The notes below the pieces were generated by a model. The model was given only the letters and a program-made list of their open reading frames with translations. It had not been told where the DNA came from and did no database searches. Shown here in pieces: positions 25,947 through 34,714 of a stretch of DNA of 64,000 nt (positions within the stretch are counted from its first letter, which is position 1; the number at the start of each line of letters is the position of its first letter). The translations under genes were made by a program, and so were the position numbers. Location of the stretch: assembly GCF_014197055.1 (NCBI RefSeq), contig NZ_JACIEW010000005.1:248001-312000 (forward strand). Reading direction: 5' to 3'. This DNA is from Devosia subaequoris (GTDB lineage: Bacteria > Pseudomonadota > Alphaproteobacteria > Rhizobiales > Devosiaceae).

Positions 25947-26135
25947 TTAGTTGGAAGACAACTGTTCCGCCGTCGGTTCCTTGGCCGCGTTGGAGGCGTC
26001 CCTGAGTGCCTGATAGGAATTCGGGCCGCCCAGAAACATGCCGATGGAAATCAGCAGCACCAGCGCGCCCATGAGGAGAATCATGATGCGGATGCGGTTG
26101 AGCCCGAAGGGCCCGGTTTTCGGTTTGTCCGACAT
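25947..26135 (-). CDS. Small single-pass membrane protein, function unknown
   Basis: A 62-residue protein, MSDKPKTGPFGLNRIRIMIL and onward, with one transmembrane helix (IMILLMGALVLLISIGMFLG) and a polar tail. A textbook GGGAGG ribosome site lies 7 nt before the ATG and decides this start. The reading frame runs further upstream, but that part has no coding character. No family was recognised. Confidence 0.75.
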   Translation of the reverse strand: MSDKPKTGPFGLNRIRIMILLMGALVLLISIGMFLGGPNSYQALRDASNAAKEPTAEQLSSN

Positions 26136-26314
26136 GACGGAGCCTCCCAGAAACGAACATGTCCGAGAGCACCAAGGTAGGGGATGGCGCGCCCGTCCTA
26201 CCACACCAGAATAGCCGGGAGCGGCGGCAAGTGCATGCAAAAGTGTTGGGACTGACCGCCGCACCCCCCCAACTTCCCGACCCATCAGGTGGGCGCTGCC
26301 GGCGCGAGTGCGTC

Positions 26315-26349
26315 GCCCACGCCGGCTGAGGTTTACAGCCGGTGTGGGC
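26315..26349. terminator. Strong hairpin just after the dioxygenase stop
   Basis: GCCCACGCCGGCTG pairs with CAGCCGGTGTGGGC (one G-T pair) around a 7-nt loop, 7 nt past the stop at 26356. The T-run is on the + strand side, so for the minus-strand gene it lacks the usual U tract. It could still block read-through or protect the mRNA end. Confidence 0.5.
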
Positions 26350-26355
26350 GCCTTT

Positions 26356-27306
26356 TCAGACCAATGGCTTCAAGCCGGCTTCAATCTGGGCGCGCCGGTC
26401 TTCGAGGAAGGGTGGCAGGCTCAGGGTTTCGCCCAGGCTTTCCATCGGCTCGTCGGTGGCAAAGCCGGGCACGTCGGTGGCGATCTCGAACAGGATGCCG
26501 TTTGGCTCGCGGAAATAGAGCGAGGTGAAGTAAAAGCGTTCCACCTCACCCGAGGAGCGAATGCCGAAGCTGTTCACGCGGCTGATCCACTCGCGCAGTG
26601 TGTCCTGATCGGGCGTGCGGAAGGCGACGTGATGCACGCCGCCGGCGCCGGGGCGGGCCTGGGGCAGGCTCGGGTCGACCGACACATGCAGTTCGGCCGC
26701 CGGTCCGCCCGGACCCATTTCATAGACGAAGACCTCGGCATTGCGTTCGCGCGCCGGGTAGTTGCGCACCTGGCGCATGTTCATCACGCGGGTAAGCACG
26801 GCGTCGGTCGGCTCGAGCTTTGGCACGGAAAGCGTGATTGGCCCCAGTCCAATGATCTGCTTATCGGCCGGAACCGGGGATTTCTCCCAGGGCACGACCG
26901 TGTTTTTATCGTCAACCACAAGACGGAAGCGCTGGCCTTCGAAATCCTCGAAGTCGAGCGAGAGATGCCCAAAACGCTCCTTGATGGAACTGGTGCCGAC
27001 ATTGTTGGACTGCAGGTGGTCCTTCCACCATTGCAGGGTTTCGGCGCTGTCGACACGCAGGCCAGTGCGGCCCACGGTGTGATTGCCACGCGTCTCGCGC
27101 ATCGTGTTGAAATCGAAAAAGGTCAGGTCGGCGCCGGGCGAGGCCACGCCATCGCCATAGAACAGGTGATAGGCCGAGGTGTCGTCCTGGTTCACCGTTT
27201 TCTTGATCAGGCGCATGCCCAGGGTCTGGGTATAAAATTGCAAGTTCTTCGGCGCATCGGCCGTTACTGCGGTCAGATGGTGGATGCCGCCAAGTTCGAG
27301 AGTCAT
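26356..27306 (-). CDS. Ring-cleaving dioxygenase of the VOC family (MhqO/MhqA-like)
   Basis: A 316-residue protein with two glyoxalase/VOC modules. The first begins GIHHLTAVTADAPKNLQFYT and the second GAGGVHHVAFRTPDQDTLRE. The metal ligands expected are the His in GIHHL, the His in GVHHV and the Glu in NGILFEIATD. Relatives in Bacillus and other bacteria degrade hydroquinones and related aromatics. GAGGAG lies 8 nt before ATG at 27306, favouring it over a TTG two codons upstream. It appears to be a single-gene unit. Confidence 0.85.
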   Translation of the reverse strand: MTLELGGIHHLTAVTADAPKNLQFYTQTLGMRLIKKTVNQDDTSAYHLFYGDGVASPGADLTFFDFNTMRETRGNHTVGRTGLRVDSAETLQWWKDHLQSNNVGTSSIKERFGHLSLDFEDFEGQRFRLVVDDKNTVVPWEKSPVPADKQIIGLGPITLSVPKLEPTDAVLTRVMNMRQVRNYPARERNAEVFVYEMGPGGPAAELHVSVDPSLPQARPGAGGVHHVAFRTPDQDTLREWISRVNSFGIRSSGEVERFYFTSLYFREPNGILFEIATDVPGFATDEPMESLGETLSLPPFLEDRRAQIEAGLKPLV

Positions 27307-27493
27307 GTCCAATACTCCTCATGGGCGCTATGGGCGCCGGTGTTGAGAGCAATGTAGGGCCGCAATTACCCGGAGAAAAGCAAGCCAATCGCAACGCACT
27401 GGTTTCGATTGGTGAACAAACGCGACGTTCACATTATTGCGCGCAAGAGTTTTGTGAAGTGTCGGTTCGCCTGAAAGACGCTATGACCAAGCG

Positions 27494-27508
27494 GAACAAA
27501 GGATGAAC
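27494..27508. promoter_or_regulatory. LexA (SOS) box at the radical SAM-udgX start
   Basis: GAAC-AAAGGAT-GAAC is an exact match to the alphaproteobacterial LexA operator GAAC-N7-GAAC. It ends one base before the ATG at 27510 and includes the ribosome-binding AAAGGA, so LexA bound here would sit at the start of the transcript. It agrees with the DNA-repair nature of both genes. Confidence 0.65.
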
Positions 27509-27509
27509 A

Positions 27510-28745
27510 ATGGCCGCCCTGACCCTCTCGCGCAAGCTGGCGATCCTGGCTGATGCCGCCAAGTATGATGCTTCCTGCGCCTCAAGCGGCAGCGAGAAGC
27601 GCAGTAGCGCCGGGACCAAGGGGATCGGTTCGACCGAAGGGAGCGGTATCTGTCACTCCTACGCACCGGACGGACGCTGCATCAGCCTGCTCAAGCTGCT
27701 GCTGACCAATTTCTGTATCTACGACTGCGTCTATTGCATCAATCGCTCGTCCTCCAATGTGCAGCGCGCGCGGTTTTCGGTGGATGAGGTCGTGCGGCTG
27801 ACGCTCGACTTCTATCGTCGGAACTACATCGAGGGTCTGTTTTTGTCCTCGGGGATCATCAGGTCGCCGGACCACACCATGGAGGAACTGGTCCGTGTGG
27901 CCCGCACTTTGCGCGAGACCCATCAGTTCGCAGGCTATATCCATCTCAAGGTCATTCCCAATGCGGCGCCTGAATTGCTGATCGAGGCGGGTCGCTGGGC
28001 AGACAGGCTGTCGACCAATATCGAGCTTCCCACCGACGTCGCGCTGGAACAGCTCGCACCGGAGAAGCGCCCGTCAGAAATTCGCACGGCCATGGCGCGA
28101 CTGCGCGGGAGACTAGACGAAGCCGCGCCTGAGAAGAAATCGAAAGCCGCACCAGAAAAATTCGCCCCGGCCGGGCAATCGACGCAGATGATCGTCGGGG
28201 CCGATGGCGCCAATGATGCGGCAATCCTGACGCGCGCCGCGGGCCTTTATTCGGGTTACCGGCTAAAGCGGGTGTATTATTCGGCCTTTTCGCCCATTCC
28301 CGATGCAAGCGCACGCCTGCCCCTCAAACCACCGCCACTGATGCGGGAGCATCGACTTTACCAGGCGGATTGGCTGATCCGATTTTACGGCTTTGATGTG
28401 CCAGAAATCGTCTCGGGCGGGCAGGGCGGCGATCTCGACCTTTCCATCGACCCCAAACTTGCCTGGGCGATCAAGCGACGGCAGGATTTTCCGATCGACG
28501 TCAACCGGGCAGAGCGGGAGCGCTTGCTGCGTGTTCCGGGTCTGGGGGTCAATGCGGTCAACCGCATCATTGCTTCGCGCCGTTATCACCGGCTTACCCT
28601 GGCGGATATTGCGCGAATGACTGCCTCAATCGATAAGGTGCGGCCCTTCATCACCTGTGCAGACTGGACACCGGGCGGGCTGCTCGACGATCAGCGGCTC
28701 AAACAGAAGCTGACGCCAGCGCCGCAGCAATTGAGCCTGTTCTGA
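27510..28745 (+). CDS. Radical SAM protein of the UDG-linked DNA modification/repair family
   Basis: A 411-residue enzyme. The radical SAM cluster motif is CIYDCVYC at residues 69-76 (C-x3-C-x2-C). The protein ends with helix-hairpin-helix sequence (RLLRVPGLGVNAVNRIIASR) of the type that contacts DNA. It matches the family described as putative DNA modification/repair radical SAM protein, always found beside a UdgX-type protein. The reaction is not known. Its stop overlaps the next start (TGATG), and a LexA box abuts the start codon. Confidence 0.9.
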   Translation: MAALTLSRKLAILADAAKYDASCASSGSEKRSSAGTKGIGSTEGSGICHSYAPDGRCISLLKLLLTNFCIYDCVYCINRSSSNVQRARFSVDEVVRLTLDFYRRNYIEGLFLSSGIIRSPDHTMEELVRVARTLRETHQFAGYIHLKVIPNAAPELLIEAGRWADRLSTNIELPTDVALEQLAPEKRPSEIRTAMARLRGRLDEAAPEKKSKAAPEKFAPAGQSTQMIVGADGANDAAILTRAAGLYSGYRLKRVYYSAFSPIPDASARLPLKPPPLMREHRLYQADWLIRFYGFDVPEIVSGGQGGDLDLSIDPKLAWAIKRRQDFPIDVNRAERERLLRVPGLGVNAVNRIIASRRYHRLTLADIARMTASIDKVRPFITCADWTPGGLLDDQRLKQKLTPAPQQLSLF

Positions 28746-30214
28746 TGCTGGCGGTGCGGCTTGTAAAGCGCAATGACTTTGCTGAGTGGCGGGACAAGGC
28801 GCGCCGCCTGCTGGTGGCCGGTATGGCGCCTGGGCAACTCGTCTGGCGGGTTGCAGGTGACGACAATGGTTTGTTTGAGGCCGGAGACGACATGTTGCCC
28901 GATGCCGACGGGCCAGTTGGGAGCGTGCCGCGAAGATTTATCGCGTTAGGCGAGCAGGTTATTCAGCACGCCGATCCCGGGCGCTTTGCCGTCCTCTATG
29001 GCGTGCTTTGGCGGCTGCAATCCGACCCGCGATGCCTCGACAATGCCGGGGATCGGGATAGCGCGCTGTTGGCTCGCATGGCCTCGGCGGTGCGCCGCGA
29101 TGCCCACAAGTTGAAGGCTTTCGTGCGATTTCGCGCGGTGGAGGGCAGGAACGGGGAACGCTTCATCGCCTGGTTCGAGCCCGACCACTTTGTGCTCGAA
29201 GCCACGGCACCGTTCTTCGCGCGTCGCTTCGCCGGCATGAGCTGGGGGATCGTCACGCCTTATGCCAGTGCCTGGTGGGATGGGGAAAGTCTGGCGTTTG
29301 GGTCGGGTGGACGCAAATCCGATGTGCCGGCTGCCGATGCTGTCGAAGAGGATTGGAAAACCTACTACGCCTCAATCTTCAACCCGGCGCGGCTCAAGGT
29401 TGCGATGATGAAGAGCGAGATGCCGGTGAAATACTGGCGCAACCTGCCCGAGGCCGAGCTCATTGCTCCTCTGGTTCGCAATGCAAAGCACATGGAGCAG
29501 GAGATGATCGAGCGCGCGGCCAGTCAACCGCCGGCCCGTCATCTGCGTCAGCAGGCGCGGGTGCTGGAACCGGAAGCGGTGGAAGGTATCAACTCGCTGG
29601 AAACAGCGCGCGAGGCTGTGCAGTCTTGTCAGCGCTGTCCGCTTTTTGAACAGGCGACCCAGGCCGTGTTCGGCGAAGGTCCGGCACGGGCCGACGTGAT
29701 GTTCGTGGGCGAGCAGCCGGGAGATCAGGAGGATCTAGCCGGTCAACCGTTCGTCGGGCCCGCCGGTCAGGTGCTGAACGACATTATCGAGGAGGTCGGT
29801 ATCGATCGAGGGCGGGTCTATGTCACCAATGCGGTCAAGCACTTCAAATTCGCCCCGCGCGGCAAGCGGCGTATTCACCAACGGCCCGATAGCGACGAAG
29901 TGCAAGCCTGCAAATTCTGGCTCGACCATGAGATTAACCTGGTGAATCCGAAGGTCATCGTGGCGCTAGGTGCCACCGCGGCACAGAGCTTGTTGGGGCG
30001 GAGCAGCGTCACCATAAGCAAGCTTAGGGGCAAGCCCATTGCGCTGAGCGAAACCACCATGCTGTTCGTCACCAATCACCCCTCTTATCTTCTGCGCATT
30101 CCCGACAAGGAAGGGCGGACCCGTGAGCGGGCGAAATTCGAGTCAGATCTGGCGCAAGTGCGCGATGTGATGAGAGAGATGGAAAAGTCTCACCGCTCGT
30201 GCAGCAGCGCTTGA
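28745..30214 (+). CDS. udgX: UdgX-type uracil-DNA cross-linking protein fused to a DUF4130-like domain
   Basis: A 489-residue fusion. Residues 1-240 form the DUF4130-like module (VLYGVLWRLQSDPR, FAGMSWGIVTPYASAWWDG). Residues about 280-489 are a family 4-like uracil-DNA glycosylase domain: CQRCPLF iron-sulfur cysteines, GEQPGDQEDLAGQPFVGPAG, and the UdgX insertion KRRIHQRP with His378. In mycobacterial UdgX the equivalent His forms a covalent bond to the uracil site. It is coupled to the radical SAM gene upstream and is likely SOS-induced with it. Confidence 0.92.
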   Translation: MLAVRLVKRNDFAEWRDKARRLLVAGMAPGQLVWRVAGDDNGLFEAGDDMLPDADGPVGSVPRRFIALGEQVIQHADPGRFAVLYGVLWRLQSDPRCLDNAGDRDSALLARMASAVRRDAHKLKAFVRFRAVEGRNGERFIAWFEPDHFVLEATAPFFARRFAGMSWGIVTPYASAWWDGESLAFGSGGRKSDVPAADAVEEDWKTYYASIFNPARLKVAMMKSEMPVKYWRNLPEAELIAPLVRNAKHMEQEMIERAASQPPARHLRQQARVLEPEAVEGINSLETAREAVQSCQRCPLFEQATQAVFGEGPARADVMFVGEQPGDQEDLAGQPFVGPAGQVLNDIIEEVGIDRGRVYVTNAVKHFKFAPRGKRRIHQRPDSDEVQACKFWLDHEINLVNPKVIVALGATAAQSLLGRSSVTISKLRGKPIALSETTMLFVTNHPSYLLRIPDKEGRTRERAKFESDLAQVRDVMREMEKSHRSCSSA

Positions 30215-30275
30215 CAGAGTGAACCGGCAAACCTTACTAAGGCGCGCGTCGGCCAACCACCGACGGCCTCTTTGG

Positions 30276-30352
30276 GGCGGAGTAGCTCAGTTGGTTAGAG
30301 CAGAGGAATCATAATCCTTGTGTCGGGGGTTCAAATCCCTCCTCCGCTACCA
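30276..30352 (+). tRNA. tRNA with anticodon CAT (elongator Met most likely)
   Basis: A 77-base cloverleaf including CCA. The acceptor stem is GGCGGAG with CTCCGCT (G1-U72 pair), the D arm GCTC/GAGC, the anticodon stem GAGGA/TCCTT with loop ATCATAA, and the T arm GGGGG-TTCAAAT-CCCTC. The anticodon is CAT. The stem ends do not match initiator tRNA. Elongator Met and the lysidine-modified Ile tRNA share this anticodon; Met is favoured, Ile2 cannot be fully excluded. The CCA end is encoded. Confidence 0.93.
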
Positions 30353-30385
30353 AACCCCCTCTGAAATCTGGAAGTTTTGGTAGCC

Positions 30386-30421
30386 AAAAAAGGCGCTCAA
30401 GCCGGCGCGCGTCTGCGCGCC
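30386..30421 (-). terminator. Terminator at the end of the chemotaxis operon
   Basis: On the minus strand GGCGCGC-AGAC-GCGCGCC is followed 12 nt later by TTTTTT. It lies just after the last gene stop at 30425 and before the tRNA, so it would end the long operon. The gap between stem and T-run is larger than ideal. Confidence 0.5.
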
Positions 30422-30424
30422 CGG

Positions 30425-32167
30425 TCAGAGCATGAATTCGGCCAGGTCTGCTTCTTGTTCCGCTTTGCCGCTCTCATCGGATGCAGCGCTTTGTGCGCTG
30501 CTGGTGGCGGCGAAAAGCCGGTCGTGGATTTGGCGCTCAGCTTCCATGGTGTAGGTTTTGCGCAGGCTCGCAAGAATGGCTGACAGCTCGGTTGTGAGCT
30601 GGGCCGGTGGGGCCTGGGTGCTGAGCGCGGCGGTGGCGATTGCGATGTCGTCGAGAGTTTCTGCCATGGCCGACTGGCCCGATAGACCGCCAGCGGCCGC
30701 TTCGAGCAGTTTGATCACCTTGGGGCCATCGCTGTTGAGGCGTTTCAGGGCATCGGCAAGGGCCTGATCAAGCGTGGAGAGAATGTCGAGCGCCAGATTG
30801 GCCTGCTCTTCGAGTTCCCCGATCTGGCCGCTGCCTTGATCCGTGGCGGTGCCGAAGGACCCGGCCAGCGTCGAGGACTCGCCAAGTCTTGCCATGGCCG
30901 CTTCCGCGGCAATAACAGTTTCGCTGGTCAGTTCGCGCAATTGGGTGGCGATGACGGTGAGCGAGGCGCCGCGCGGCCCGAGTTGGGCACAGCGCACGGC
31001 GGCATTGAGGCTGACCAGACGCATATTGGCCTCGATCTCCTGGACCGCCGCGACGTGTTCGAGCAGTGTCTTGACCGTTTCCTGGACGGCTTGGGCGACG
31101 ATTTCCAGCTTGGCACGTTCTGCCTCGAAATCAGCCAGAATGGTCACGGCCCTGCGCAATTGGGCGCTGAGGCTGGCTACGGCGGAGCTGGTGCCGCGCT
31201 CGTCGCCGTGAAAATCGCGGCTACGGGCCATGATGGTGCCGGCATCGGCGGCCAGGGCCGACAGATCAGCCTCGGCCTGCTCGACCTCCTGGGCAAAGCT
31301 CTGAGCGGTGGCGGCGATTTGCTGGTGCTGCAGTGCGGCCAGCGCCGCCAGGGCAGTTTCATGCTGATCGGCGGGCAGGGTCTGATCGAAAGCGGTCTCC
31401 CCCCCGAGCAGCTCGGCCATGCTGGTGAGGGCCAGTTCGGCGTGTTCGAGCCGCTGCCGTGTCGCGTCGCCCACCTGCAGCGACATGACGGCGCTGCCGA
31501 TGCGGCCAACAATCTGGCGCGAGACGCGGCCGGTTTCGGTGCTGCTCTCCAGCGCCACGGCGCGCTGCTGGTCGAGTGCGACAAGGGTCGAGCCCAGGCT
31601 GCTGCCCAGATGGGTGAGGGTATCGGCGTGGGCCGCCTCGAAGCGGGCGCGCTGGCTGGTGGCGCGATCCACTTCGGCGGTGAGTTGGCGATAGACCTGG
31701 GCAAAGTCCTGGATGGTGCGGCTGGCCGAATCGGAGAGCGTGGCGATGTCGGTGGTGAACACCTCGAAATCATCGCTGTCCCCGACAATGCCGGCGGCGG
31801 TGACGCGCGCATTGACCGAAACAATGCCCATCATCTTGACGGCGCGCTTGAGGTCCGAGATCGGCGAATTGGCGGCGGCGACCACTTCCGCCAGCCGGGC
31901 CAGGTCGGATTTTTCCTGGGCAAACGAGGTCGCAAGGTGTTCGGCGCGGGAGGCCACGGCGCGCAAATGACTGCTGGCTTCCTCGACCTGCTCTCCGCCC
32001 AGCGTCTGGGGCAGGGCTTCGAACAGTTTGGAAAGCTTGTTGAGCAGGGCCGCGCCATCGGTCAGCCGGCCGCCCACGGCAACGAAGGCCGCTTCAATAT
32101 CCTGGCGTGGGCGGGCCAGATCGTCAGCCAGGCGGCGCATGGCGTGGGGGTCGGCAGAAGAGGTCAC
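30425..32167 (-). CDS. Cytoplasmic chemoreceptor-like coiled-coil protein
   Basis: A 580-residue, mostly helical protein with no transmembrane segment. Near residues 415-450 it has [20 protein letters not shown] and [17 protein letters not shown], clearly related to the chemoreceptor tip ([20 protein letters not shown]) but with many substitutions. A second, earlier segment, [14 protein letters not shown], looks like a further degenerate copy. GTG at 32167 overlaps the cheB stop in GTGA, so it is translationally coupled to cheB. It may be a soluble receptor or a receptor-derived regulator; CheW/CheA contact is uncertain. Confidence 0.75.
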   Translation of the reverse strand: MTSSADPHAMRRLADDLARPRQDIEAAFVAVGGRLTDGAALLNKLSKLFEALPQTLGGEQVEEASSHLRAVASRAEHLATSFAQEKSDLARLAEVVAAANSPISDLKRAVKMMGIVSVNARVTAAGIVGDSDDFEVFTTDIATLSDSASRTIQDFAQVYRQLTAEVDRATSQRARFEAAHADTLTHLGSSLGSTLVALDQQRAVALESSTETGRVSRQIVGRIGSAVMSLQVGDATRQRLEHAELALTSMAELLGGETAFDQTLPADQHETALAALAALQHQQIAATAQSFAQEVEQAEADLSALAADAGTIMARSRDFHGDERGTSSAVASLSAQLRRAVTILADFEAERAKLEIVAQAVQETVKTLLEHVAAVQEIEANMRLVSLNAAVRCAQLGPRGASLTVIATQLRELTSETVIAAEAAMARLGESSTLAGSFGTATDQGSGQIGELEEQANLALDILSTLDQALADALKRLNSDGPKVIKLLEAAAGGLSGQSAMAETLDDIAIATAALSTQAPPAQLTTELSAILASLRKTYTMEAERQIHDRLFAATSSAQSAASDESGKAEQEADLAEFML

Positions 32168-33300
32168 GTCTTTGCTCCGGAAGTGGCGGCGCGCGCATGC
32201 GCAACGATTTCGCCAGCCATTTTGGTCAGGGGGAGGGTGCGGCCAGCGCCGCCGCGGGCAATGGCTTCCTTGGGCATGCCGAAGACCACGCAACTGGCCT
32301 CGTCCTGGGCAATGGTGGGGCTGCCCATCTGGCGCATCTCAAGCAGGCCGCGCGCTCCGTCGTCGCCCATACCGGTCAGGATGATGCCCATGGCATTGCG
32401 CCCGGCAGCCTGGGCAATCGAGCGAAACAGCACATCGACCGACGGGCGGTGGCGCGAAATATGCGGCCCCTCCTTGATGGAAACAGTATACCGCGCGCCA
32501 TTGCGGACCAGCAGCATGTGCAGATTGCCCGGGGCGATGAGCACCTGGCCGGGCTGCACCAGATCGCCATCCTCGGCTTCCTTGACCCGGACCGCACAGC
32601 CCATGTCGAGGCGACGGGCAAAGGCGGCGGTGAATTTCTCCGGCATGTGCTGGACGATCAGTATGGGCGGGGCGTCGGCGGGCAGGGCTTCGAGCACTTC
32701 GCGCAGTGCTTCGGTACCGCCGGTTGAAGCGCCGATGGCTACGATTGGTTCGGTGACCGGCAGTCGGGCAAACAGGCTCTCTCGCCGTGCATCCGAAATC
32801 GGGGGGATGATGGCGTCGGCGGTCAGTTTGGCCTCGACCTTGACGTCAGGCGGTGACGTGCGCAACTCGGGCGAAACCTTGGCGAGGCCCCGCAGCTTGG
32901 CATGGGCGGCGGCCTTGGCAGCGTCGCAGATGCGCATGCGCGACTCTTGCAGGAACTGGGCGGTGTCGACGCGTGGCTTGGCCACCACGTCGACCGCGCC
33001 GGCTTCAAGCGCCTGCAGGAAGGTGTCCGACCCGTCCTGAGCCAGACTCGAGCAAATCACCACCGGAATGGGGCGCTGGGACATGATCTTGCGCAGGAAG
33101 GTGATCCCGTCCATGCGCGGCAATTCAATGTCGAGAAACATCACATCCGGCACTTCCTGGCGGATGCGTTCGACGGCCACATAGGGGTCGGCGGCGGTTG
33201 CCATGACTTCCAGATCGGGGTCGGCCGAGATGATATCGGAAAGCGTCGTGCGCACCGAGGCGCTGTCGTCAACGATCAGAACGCGGATCTTGTCTTTCAT
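32164..33300 (-). CDS. cheB: CheB, chemoreceptor methylesterase/glutaminase
   Basis: A 378-residue protein. The N-terminal receiver has [17 protein letters not shown] and the Asp in [17 protein letters not shown]. After a linker, the esterase domain has the catalytic Ser in [18 protein letters not shown], His in [16 protein letters not shown] and Asp in [17 protein letters not shown]. CheB demethylates receptors when phosphorylated by CheA, giving adaptation. It follows cheR after 14 nt and overlaps the receptor-like gene downstream by 4 nt. Confidence 0.97.
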   Translation of the reverse strand: MKDKIRVLIVDDSASVRTTLSDIISADPDLEVMATAADPYVAVERIRQEVPDVMFLDIELPRMDGITFLRKIMSQRPIPVVICSSLAQDGSDTFLQALEAGAVDVVAKPRVDTAQFLQESRMRICDAAKAAAHAKLRGLAKVSPELRTSPPDVKVEAKLTADAIIPPISDARRESLFARLPVTEPIVAIGASTGGTEALREVLEALPADAPPILIVQHMPEKFTAAFARRLDMGCAVRVKEAEDGDLVQPGQVLIAPGNLHMLLVRNGARYTVSIKEGPHISRHRPSVDVLFRSIAQAAGRNAMGIILTGMGDDGARGLLEMRQMGSPTIAQDEASCVVFGMPKEAIARGGAGRTLPLTKMAGEIVAHARAATSGAKT

Positions 33301-33314
33301 CGCTTCGTCTCGTC

Positions 33315-34178
33315 TCAGGTCTTCTGGAACACGGCAGGGGCAACCTGTCGCATGGTGATCGATGTACCGATCATGGACTCCGAATGACCAAGAAGAAGAT
33401 AACCGCCGGGGCGCAAATGCCCGACCAGCCGCGATATGACCTTCGCCTGGTCGGCCTTTTCGAAATAGATCAGCACATTGCGCAGCAAGATGATGTCGAC
33501 GTCCCGGTCATAGGGGTAGCTCTCGTCCATCAGGTTGAGCTGGTCGAACCGCACCAGCCGGCGCAGTTCGGGAACGATGCGCACTTCGGGGCGGGCGCCG
33601 GGGCGGCGGGCCTGCATGAGGTGGCGCGACTGCATGCCGGGAGGCATAGGAACGACCTGCTCTGCGGGATAAATGGCCCGGCGACCGATATCGAGCACAT
33701 CGGTTGAGATGTCCGTCCCCAGAACGGCAAAGCGGAAGTCGCGGCGTTGGGCGACCATGTCGGCCAATACCATGGCGGCCGTATAGGCTTCGGCGCCGGT
33801 CGAACTGGCGGCGCTCCAGACCTTGAGGAGGGGCAGACGGTCGCGGCGTTGCGCAATCAGCTCAGCAACGAGCTTTTTCTGCATCAATTCGAAATGTTCG
33901 GGCTCGCGGAAGAAGTCGGTCTTGTTGGTGGTGACCGCATTGATCAGATAGGTGATCTCGGTCTCCAGCCCGTCGAGCCGGAACAGATAGTCGCCGTAAT
34001 CGGAAAAGCTGGCCAGATCGAGCGCGCGCAGGCGGCGACGCAGACGCCCTTCCACCATCAGGCGCTTGCTGGGGGGCAGCTTGATGCCGACCTGCTGGCC
34101 GATCAGATTGGAAATCTTGATGAAATCGGCGTCGGACAAGTGGTCGTCGTCTTCCAAGCGGTGTGCAAGGGCAGCCAA
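33315..34178 (-). CDS. cheR: CheR, chemoreceptor methyltransferase
   Basis: A 287-residue SAM-dependent methyltransferase. The N-terminal helical domain has [20 protein letters not shown] and [13 protein letters not shown]. The SAM-binding core is [20 protein letters not shown], where many homologues have CSTGEEPY, and [18 protein letters not shown] with [14 protein letters not shown] follows. It methylates receptor glutamates in opposition to CheB. It lies 57 nt after the second cheW and 14 nt before cheB. Confidence 0.95.
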   Translation of the reverse strand: MAALAHRLEDDDHLSDADFIKISNLIGQQVGIKLPPSKRLMVEGRLRRRLRALDLASFSDYGDYLFRLDGLETEITYLINAVTTNKTDFFREPEHFELMQKKLVAELIAQRRDRLPLLKVWSAASSTGAEAYTAAMVLADMVAQRRDFRFAVLGTDISTDVLDIGRRAIYPAEQVVPMPPGMQSRHLMQARRPGARPEVRIVPELRRLVRFDQLNLMDESYPYDRDVDIILLRNVLIYFEKADQAKVISRLVGHLRPGGYLLLGHSESMIGTSITMRQVAPAVFQKT

Positions 34179-34235
34179 TTACAATACTCCAAAAAAGGCG
34201 GTGCAAGGCCGGCAGGAGAGCCGGCCTTGTGATGT

Positions 34236-34700
34236 TCAGGCCGCGCGATGGGCTGGCAACGGGATATTGCCCAGCATGCGGTCGAGATCGAGCACGGTGA
34301 CGAATTCGCCATTGCGCCGGCCGATCCCCTGGATCACCTGGTCGCCCCAGCCGGCGGACACGGGCGGTGGCGCGTCAAGCGTTGCGTGGTCGAGCACAGT
34401 CACCTCGAACACCCGGTCGGCCCTGAGGCCCATGGTCACTTGGCCCTCCGTGCCATTGATGGCGAGGACCACAATGCGGGTGTTCTCCGTGTCTGGTGCA
34501 GGCTCCATGCCCAGAGTGAGACGCAAGTCCAGCACCGGCACGCCCTGACCGCGCACATCGATCATGCCGAGCAGGTTTTCAGGTGCCCTTGGCAGACGGG
34601 CAGTGGGCTGCATGTCGAGGATTTCGAGGACCTTGGCGACGGGCGCCGCGAAGATTTCCTCCGCGACGCCCAAGGTCACATATTGGGCTTGTTCAGCCAT
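34236..34700 (-). CDS. cheW: CheW, chemotaxis coupling protein (second copy)
   Basis: A 154-residue CheW-fold protein: VTLGVAEEIFAAPVAKVLEI, LLGMIDVRGQGVPVLDLRL and QVIQGIGRRNGEFVTVLDLD. CheW bridges receptors to CheA in the signalling array. This copy follows the mcp gene by 14 nt, and another CheW lies before that gene, so the operon supplies two couplers that may serve different receptor types. Confidence 0.94.
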   Translation of the reverse strand: MAEQAQYVTLGVAEEIFAAPVAKVLEILDMQPTARLPRAPENLLGMIDVRGQGVPVLDLRLTLGMEPAPDTENTRIVVLAINGTEGQVTMGLRADRVFEVTVLDHATLDAPPPVSAGWGDQVIQGIGRRNGEFVTVLDLDRMLGNIPLPAHRAA

Positions 34701-34714
34701 GGCTACCGATCCAC

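Noticed and set aside
30836..33040. 734-codon open frame on the + strand
   Set aside because: It is antisense to the receptor-like gene and cheB, which have clear motifs; the frame has Gly/Arg/His-rich shadow composition.
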